This document shows, one piece after another, positions 8,497-12,018 of a stretch of DNA of 12,018 bases. Made by a program: the position numbers and the translations under genes. Location: contig JAJPEO010000116.1 in the NCBI GenBank assembly GCA_021166815.1, positions 1 to 12,018 on the forward strand, written 5' to 3'. The notes below the pieces were generated by a model. The model made no database searches. It saw nothing but the letters and a program-made list of their open reading frames with translations, and had not been told where the DNA came from. Every line of letters begins with the position of its first letter. Within the stretch, counting starts at the first letter, position 1. This DNA is from Nocardioides sp. (lineage in GTDB: Bacteria; Actinomycetota; Actinomycetes; Propionibacteriales; Nocardioidaceae).

Positions 8497-9858
8497 TCAG
8501 ACGAGCACGGCTCCTTCCATCACGCCGATGGCACGCAGGTCGCGGTACCACCTCTCCACCGGGTGCTCCTTGACGAAGCCGTGGCCGCCGAGCAGCTGGA
8601 CTCCGTCGTTGCCGATCTTCATCCCCTTCTCCGTGCACAGCTGCCGGGCCAGCGCGAGCTCGCGCCCGAAGTCCTTGCCGCGCGCGGCGCGCGAGGCCGC
8701 CTTCCAGGTCACCAGGCGCATCGCCTGCAGCTCGATGGCGATGTCGGCGACCATGAACGCCACCGACTGGCGGTGGCTGATGGGCTCGCCGAAGGCGACG
8801 CGCTCGTTGACGTAGGTCGTGACGTAGTCGAGGACCGCCTGCGCCGTGCCGACGGCGAGCGCACACCACGCCAGGCGCGAGAGCCGTACGCATTCGGCGT
8901 ACGCCACTCCTTCCGGGTCGCCGAGCAGCGCTTCTGCCGGGACCCGGACGCCGTTGAGGTGGAGCCGGGTCAGTGCCGCGGCGCGCACTCCCATGGAGGG
9001 GTCGGCCTCGACCTCGAGGCCCTCGGCACCGGACTCGACGAGGAACAGGGCGGGCTTGCCGTCGAGCAGCGCGCCCACGACGAAGAGCTCGTCCTCGGCG
9101 CCCCGCACCACGGCCGACTTCACGCCGTCGAGCACGAACTCCTGTCCGTCACGCAGCGCGGTCGTCGCCGGCTGCAGCACGTCGAACAGCACTGAGGGCT
9201 CGGCGAGCGCGAGCGCAGCGGCGGGGGCCTCGGAGCCGGTGAAGGACGGGAGATAGGTCTGCTGCTGGGCATCGGTGCCCCACAGCGCGATCGCGGTGGC
9301 GACGGACCCGGGAGCCAGGGCCGCGACCGCGAGCCCCATGTCCCCGCGTGCGAGCGCCTCGGCGACGAGGGCGCCAGCCACGGCCGAGCGCTCCTCCATG
9401 ATGCCGCCGAGGGCCTCGGGCACGCCCAGGCCGCTGAGCCCGACCTCCTGGCACGCGGCGAGCACGGCCTCGGGGGCTGCGCACTCCTCGTTGGCACCCG
9501 CCGCCTCAGGGCGCAGCACCTCCGACGCCAGCTCGGACACCACGTCGACCAGCATCTGCTCGTCCTCGGTGGGGGTCAGGTCGAACAACCCCGTGGAGGT
9601 GGCGCTGGCAGGTCGCTCCCCCGCCTTCCTGCCGCCGGCGCGGGCGAACGTGCGGCCGGCCGCCGTCGCGACCCGGAAGCCGCTGCGCGTGGTCGAGAAA
9701 ACCATCTGCTCGGCCTGCTTGCGCAACCCGACGCGGTCGATGAAGTCGCTCTGCGCGAGCCGGTTGACAGCGGCCACGGCGAGGCCGATCGGGTCACGGG
9801 CCTCGCGTGAGGAGAGCCCGTGCCGGCCGCCCGGGCGCAGCGTGTTGAGGAAGGACAT
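8497..9858 (-). CDS. Acyl-CoA dehydrogenase, FadE24-like subunit
   Basis: A 453-residue acyl-CoA dehydrogenase-fold protein resembling mycobacterial FadE24. About 90 N-terminal residues, basic and Ala/Arg-rich, precede the fold, which begins at LFDLTPTEDEQ (91-101). GDMGLAVAALAPG (172-184) and LDGVKSAV lie in the acyl-CoA dehydrogenase core. FGEPISHRQSVAFMVADIAIEL (356-377), QLLGGHGFVKEHPVERWYRDLRA and a final GVMEGAVLV follow, with Glu448 aligned to the usual catalytic base. Two oddities stand out. The canonical ITEPxxGSD motif is replaced by LALAEPSVLFD (216-226), and the chain ends 5 residues after Glu448, so the usual C-terminal helix is missing. The ATG at 9858 follows TACATT by 6 nt (leaderless type). 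GGAGG lies only 1 nt before the ATG, too close to serve as Shine-Dalgarno. It likely pairs with the next gene product. Confidence 0.88.
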   Translation of the reverse strand: MSFLNTLRPGGRHGLSSREARDPIGLAVAAVNRLAQSDFIDRVGLRKQAEQMVFSTTRSGFRVATAAGRTFARAGGRKAGERPASATSTGLFDLTPTEDEQMLVDVVSELASEVLRPEAAGANEECAAPEAVLAACQEVGLSGLGVPEALGGIMEERSAVAGALVAEALARGDMGLAVAALAPGSVATAIALWGTDAQQQTYLPSFTGSEAPAAALALAEPSVLFDVLQPATTALRDGQEFVLDGVKSAVVRGAEDELFVVGALLDGKPALFLVESGAEGLEVEADPSMGVRAAALTRLHLNGVRVPAEALLGDPEGVAYAECVRLSRLAWCALAVGTAQAVLDYVTTYVNERVAFGEPISHRQSVAFMVADIAIELQAMRLVTWKAASRAARGKDFGRELALARQLCTEKGMKIGNDGVQLLGGHGFVKEHPVERWYRDLRAIGVMEGAVLV

Positions 9859-9864
9859 GCCTCC

Positions 9865-9870
9865 AATGTA
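9865..9870 (-). promoter_or_regulatory. -10 element of the acyl-CoA dehydrogenase operon promoter
   Basis: On the minus strand TACATT ends 6 nt before the ATG at 9858. A weak -35, TTCCCG, lies 17 nt further upstream. The hexamer is partly inside the palindrome at 9867-9883, so a protein bound there would block RNA polymerase. Confidence 0.5.
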
Positions 9871-9883
9871 ACTGCGAGTTACA
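9867..9883. promoter_or_regulatory. Perfect palindromic operator (TetR-type geometry)
   Basis: TGTAACT-GCG-AGTTACA is a perfect inverted repeat with 7-bp arms and a 3-bp centre. It stands out as AT-rich in a GC-rich region and covers the -10 and spacer of the acyl-CoA dehydrogenase promoter, 8 nt from the start codon. Size and position fit a dimeric repressor site such as those of TetR-family acyl-CoA regulators. The regulator gene is not in the window. The def promoter -10 lies 41 bp away, so control of def is possible but less likely. Confidence 0.7.
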
Positions 9884-9924
9884 ACGACGGGAAGCCCCCG
9901 GGCGCGTGTCGGCGGTCACCGGCC

Positions 9925-9930
9925 TAGGAT
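9925..9930 (+). promoter_or_regulatory. -10 element of a leaderless promoter (def)
   Basis: TAGGAT ends 7 nt before the ATG at 9938. This places the transcription start at or next to that ATG and decides against the in-frame GTG at 9932, which would lie upstream of the transcript. No Shine-Dalgarno or clear -35 is visible. Confidence 0.5.
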
Positions 9931-9937
9931 CGTGGCC

Positions 9938-10537
9938 ATGCCGGAGCCCTCGACGACGCCCACCCACGCTCCCCACGGCCCGCTGCCCACGGGGGGACAG
10001 GTGCGCCCCATCACGCGCTGGGGAACTCCCGTCATGCACCGCGCACAGGCGACGGTCACCGAGTTCGACGAGGCCCTGACCCGGCTCGCGGCCGACATGG
10101 TGGCGACGATGTACGCCGCCGACGGGGTCGGCCTCGCCGCCTGCCAGATCGGCGAGGACGTCGCGATGTTCGTGTTCGACTGCCCGGACGACGAGGGCGA
10201 GCACACCGTCGGAGTGGTCTGCAACCCCATGATCACCCTCCCCGAGGGCCGCGAGCGCCGCCTCGACGCCGGCGAGGAAGGATGCCTGTCCTTCCCCGGG
10301 TCCTTCGTCGAGTGCCCGCGCCCGGACTGGGCGGCAGTCGACGGCGTCGGCCTCGACGGCAACCCCGTGCACTTCGAGGGCAGCGGCCTGCTGGCCCGGT
10401 GCCTGCAGCACGAGACCGACCACACCCTCGGCACCGTCTTCGGCGACCGGCTGTCCACCAAGGCGCGCAAGCGCCTGCAGAAGCAGCACGACAAGGCTGC
10501 CGACGACTACCCCCTGGACTGGCCGGCGCAGGCCTGA
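9938..10537 (+). CDS. def: Peptide deformylase
   Basis: A 199-residue peptide deformylase, which removes the N-formyl group from nascent proteins using a metal ion (usually Fe2+) at the ribosome exit. All three family motifs are intact: GVGLAACQ (63-70), EGCLS (114-118) with metal ligand Cys116, and HETDH (158-162) with ligands His158 and His162 and catalytic Glu159. A Pro/Thr-rich N-terminal stretch of about 20 residues precedes the fold (PITRWGTPVMHR). The C-terminal tail has a basic KARKRLQKQH helix that could touch the ribosome, though this is inference. The ATG at 9938 is preferred over GTG 9932 because of the adjacent -10. It converges on the TrmH-type gene with 1 nt between stop codons. 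Formyltransferase (fmt), often next to def, is not here, so this may be one of several deformylase genes. Confidence 0.95.
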   Translation: MPEPSTTPTHAPHGPLPTGGQVRPITRWGTPVMHRAQATVTEFDEALTRLAADMVATMYAADGVGLAACQIGEDVAMFVFDCPDDEGEHTVGVVCNPMITLPEGRERRLDAGEEGCLSFPGSFVECPRPDWAAVDGVGLDGNPVHFEGSGLLARCLQHETDHTLGTVFGDRLSTKARKRLQKQHDKAADDYPLDWPAQA

Positions 10538-10538
10538 G

Positions 10539-11342
10539 TCATCGCCGCGCGGCGACGTAGCAGGCCACCGCGCTCGCAGCCGCCACGTTGAGCGAGTCGA
10601 TGCCCGGCGCCATCGGGATGATGGCGCGCCGGTCGGCGGCCTGCTCCCAACGGGCGCTGAGCCCGTGGCCCTCGCTGCCCAGCACGAGCGCGAGCCGGTC
10701 GACCCCGGCGACGGCGTCCTCGATCGGCACCGCGTCGTCGGCCAGCGTCATCGCCACCGTGCAGAAGCCGGCGCGGGACAGGTGCGGGAGGGCGTCGTAC
10801 CAGTCGGGCAGGCGCGTCCACGGCAGGGAGAACACGGCCCCCATCCCGACCTTCACCGCGCGCCGGTAGAGCGGGTCGGCACACCGCGGGGCGAGCAGCA
10901 CCGCGTCGAACCCCATCGCCGCCGCGCTGCGGAAGATCGCGCCGACGTTGGTGTGGTCGACGATGTCCTCGAGCACCAGCACCGACCTGGCGCCAGCGAG
11001 GACCTCCTCCACGGACGGTGACGGCAGCCGCTGCAACGACGCCAGCGCCCCGCGGTGCACGTGGAAGCCGGTGACCTCCTCGGCCATCGCCTCGGACACC
11101 ACGAAGCACGGGGCGGGGCTGGCGTCCAGCACGTCCGCCAGGCCGTCGAGCCAGCGAGGCGCCATCATGAAGGAGCGGGGCTGGTGACCGGCCGCGACGG
11201 CGCGACGTACGACCTTCTCGCCCTCGGCGAGGAACAGGCCGTGCTCGGCCTCCAGGCTCTTGCGCAGCTCCACGTCGCGCAGGTCGCGGTAGTCGGCGAG
11301 CCGCGGATCGCCCGGATCGGTGATCTCGACCAGCTCAGCCAT
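10539..11342 (-). CDS. TrmH/SpoU family RNA 2'-O-methyltransferase
   Basis: A 267-residue SPOUT methyltransferase that should transfer a methyl group from S-adenosylmethionine to a ribose 2'-OH of tRNA or rRNA. The N-terminal part (about 1-110) is a substrate-binding domain with FLAEGEKVVRRAV (37-49). The knotted catalytic domain holds motif 1 with Asn132 in DHTNVGAIFRSA, motif 2 in LVLGSEGHGLS (219-229) and motif 3 in IPMAPGIDSLNVAAASAVA (242-260). The target nucleotide cannot be read from sequence: related proteins are annotated as 23S rRNA or tRNA methylases. The ATG at 11342 lies inside the end of the upstream C-methyltransferase gene (8-nt overlap), with GGAG 10 nt upstream, so the two are translationally linked. 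The stop is 1 nt from that of def, which converges on it. Confidence 0.9.
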   Translation of the reverse strand: MAELVEITDPGDPRLADYRDLRDVELRKSLEAEHGLFLAEGEKVVRRAVAAGHQPRSFMMAPRWLDGLADVLDASPAPCFVVSEAMAEEVTGFHVHRGALASLQRLPSPSVEEVLAGARSVLVLEDIVDHTNVGAIFRSAAAMGFDAVLLAPRCADPLYRRAVKVGMGAVFSLPWTRLPDWYDALPHLSRAGFCTVAMTLADDAVPIEDAVAGVDRLALVLGSEGHGLSARWEQAADRRAIIPMAPGIDSLNVAAASAVACYVAARR

Positions 11343-12018
11343 GGGCGTAGCGCTCCGGGTGGGCCACGGCCACGACCTCGCCCACCACGATGATGGCGGG
11401 TGGCCGGACCTCGTGTGTGGCCAGGTCGCGCGCGAGCTCGCCCAGCGTGCTCAGGACGGTGCGCTCGGTGGGCATCGTGCCGTCGACCACCACGGCGACC
11501 GGCGTGCCGGCGTCGCGTCCCCCCTCGACCAGGGCGGCGGCGATGGCGGGCCCCGTCTCGACGGCCATCAGGAGGACCAGGGTTCCCCGCATCCGGGCCA
11601 GCGCGTCCCACGCCACCAGCGACCCCGGGTGCCCCGGCGGCAAGTGCCCCGAGACGACCGTGAAGTCGTGGTTCACGCCACGGTGGGTGACCGGGATCCC
11701 CGCGCGCGCCGGGACCGAGATCGACGAGGACAGGCCCGGGACCACCGTCACCGGGACGCCGGCCGCGGCGCAGGCCTGGACCTCCTCGAACCCACGGCCG
11801 AAGACGAAGTTGTCGCCCCCCTTGAACCGCACCACCCGCTTGCCGGCCCGCGCCCGCTCGACGATGACCTCGTTGATGAACTCCTGCGTGGCCGACCGGC
11901 CCCGCGGCAGCTTCGCCACGTCGATGAGCTCGACGTGGGGGCCGAGCTCGTCGAGCAGCTCCCGCGGCGCCAGGCGGTCCGCGACCACGACGTCGGCGGA
12001 GGCGAGGGCGTGCCGCGC
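11335..12018 (-). CDS. cobA: Uroporphyrinogen-III C-methyltransferase, 5' end outside window
   Basis: The C-terminal 227 residues of a SAM-dependent uroporphyrinogen-III methyltransferase. The enzyme makes precorrin-2, the branch point to siroheme and cobalamin. The frame is open to the window edge (residues ARHALASADVVVADRL), so the GTG at 11988 is an internal Val and not the start. Family features are the early DVVVADRLAPRELL, then RFKGGDNFVFGRGFEE, corresponding to the usual GDPFVFGRGGEE, and VVPGLSSSISVPARAGIPVTHRG, a hallmark of this enzyme. Late in the chain, RGTLVLLMAVE and PAIIVVGEVV complete the fold. Only some 15-30 residues of the methyltransferase domain should be missing. In some actinobacteria a siroheme synthase domain is fused in front, which this window cannot show. 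The end overlaps the TrmH-type gene by 8 nt. Confidence 0.9.
   Translation of the reverse strand, partial: ARHALASADVVVADRLAPRELLDELGPHVELIDVAKLPRGRSATQEFINEVIVERARAGKRVVRFKGGDNFVFGRGFEEVQACAAAGVPVTVVPGLSSSISVPARAGIPVTHRGVNHDFTVVSGHLPPGHPGSLVAWDALARMRGTLVLLMAVETGPAIAAALVEGGRDAGTPVAVVVDGTMPTERTVLSTLGELARDLATHEVRPPAIIVVGEVVAVAHPERYAHG

Noticed and set aside
10276..10295. Hairpin GGAAGGA / TCCTTCC inside def
   Set aside because: It lies in the codons of the conserved EGCLSFPG motif and is explained by coding constraint.

Overview
The window is high-GC DNA, densely coded on both strands, with the codon bias, gene content and promoter style of an actinobacterium. The closest recognisable matches are to Nocardioides-like and mycobacterial families: DUF5703, GuaB1, and a FadE23/FadE24-type acyl-CoA dehydrogenase pair. 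I see no mobile element, CRISPR array, phage gene or compositional break. It reads as core chromosome. No stretch over 300 bases lacks a gene.

Left part (1-2082): the tail of an aldo/keto reductase and a DUF5703 protein run rightward and converge on an M20 zinc metallopeptidase. Divergent from the peptidase is a complete tRNA-Leu(GAG) with encoded CCA, followed by a strong hairpin. Next comes a possible ECF-sigma (SigR/SigH-type) promoter.

Middle part (2083-7138): a small TPR protein and a stand-alone LysR effector-binding domain run rightward. They meet a leftward, tightly packed four-gene unit: aromatic-L-amino-acid decarboxylase, then GuaB1 (IMPDH-related, probably GMP reductase), then a PAPS-type sulfotransferase, then a nucleosidase. 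Gaps in this unit are 11 nt, 5 nt and a 4-nt overlap, so one transcript is likely.

Right part (7139-12018): a leftward two-gene operon encodes two acyl-CoA dehydrogenase subunits resembling mycobacterial FadE24 and FadE23. It starts at a promoter carrying a perfect palindromic operator and ends at a long hairpin. Divergent from it is peptide deformylase. This converges on a leftward pair: uroporphyrinogen-III C-methyltransferase (cut by the window edge) overlapping a TrmH/SpoU RNA methyltransferase.

At four gene starts a TAnnnT -10 hexamer sits only 6-7 nt upstream of the start codon, which is the arrangement of actinobacterial leaderless transcripts. No clearly new multi-gene system is visible. 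The best leads are the palindromic operator on the acyl-CoA dehydrogenase promoter, the odd composition of the decarboxylase/GuaB1/sulfotransferase/nucleosidase unit, and the SigR-like promoter before the TPR gene.
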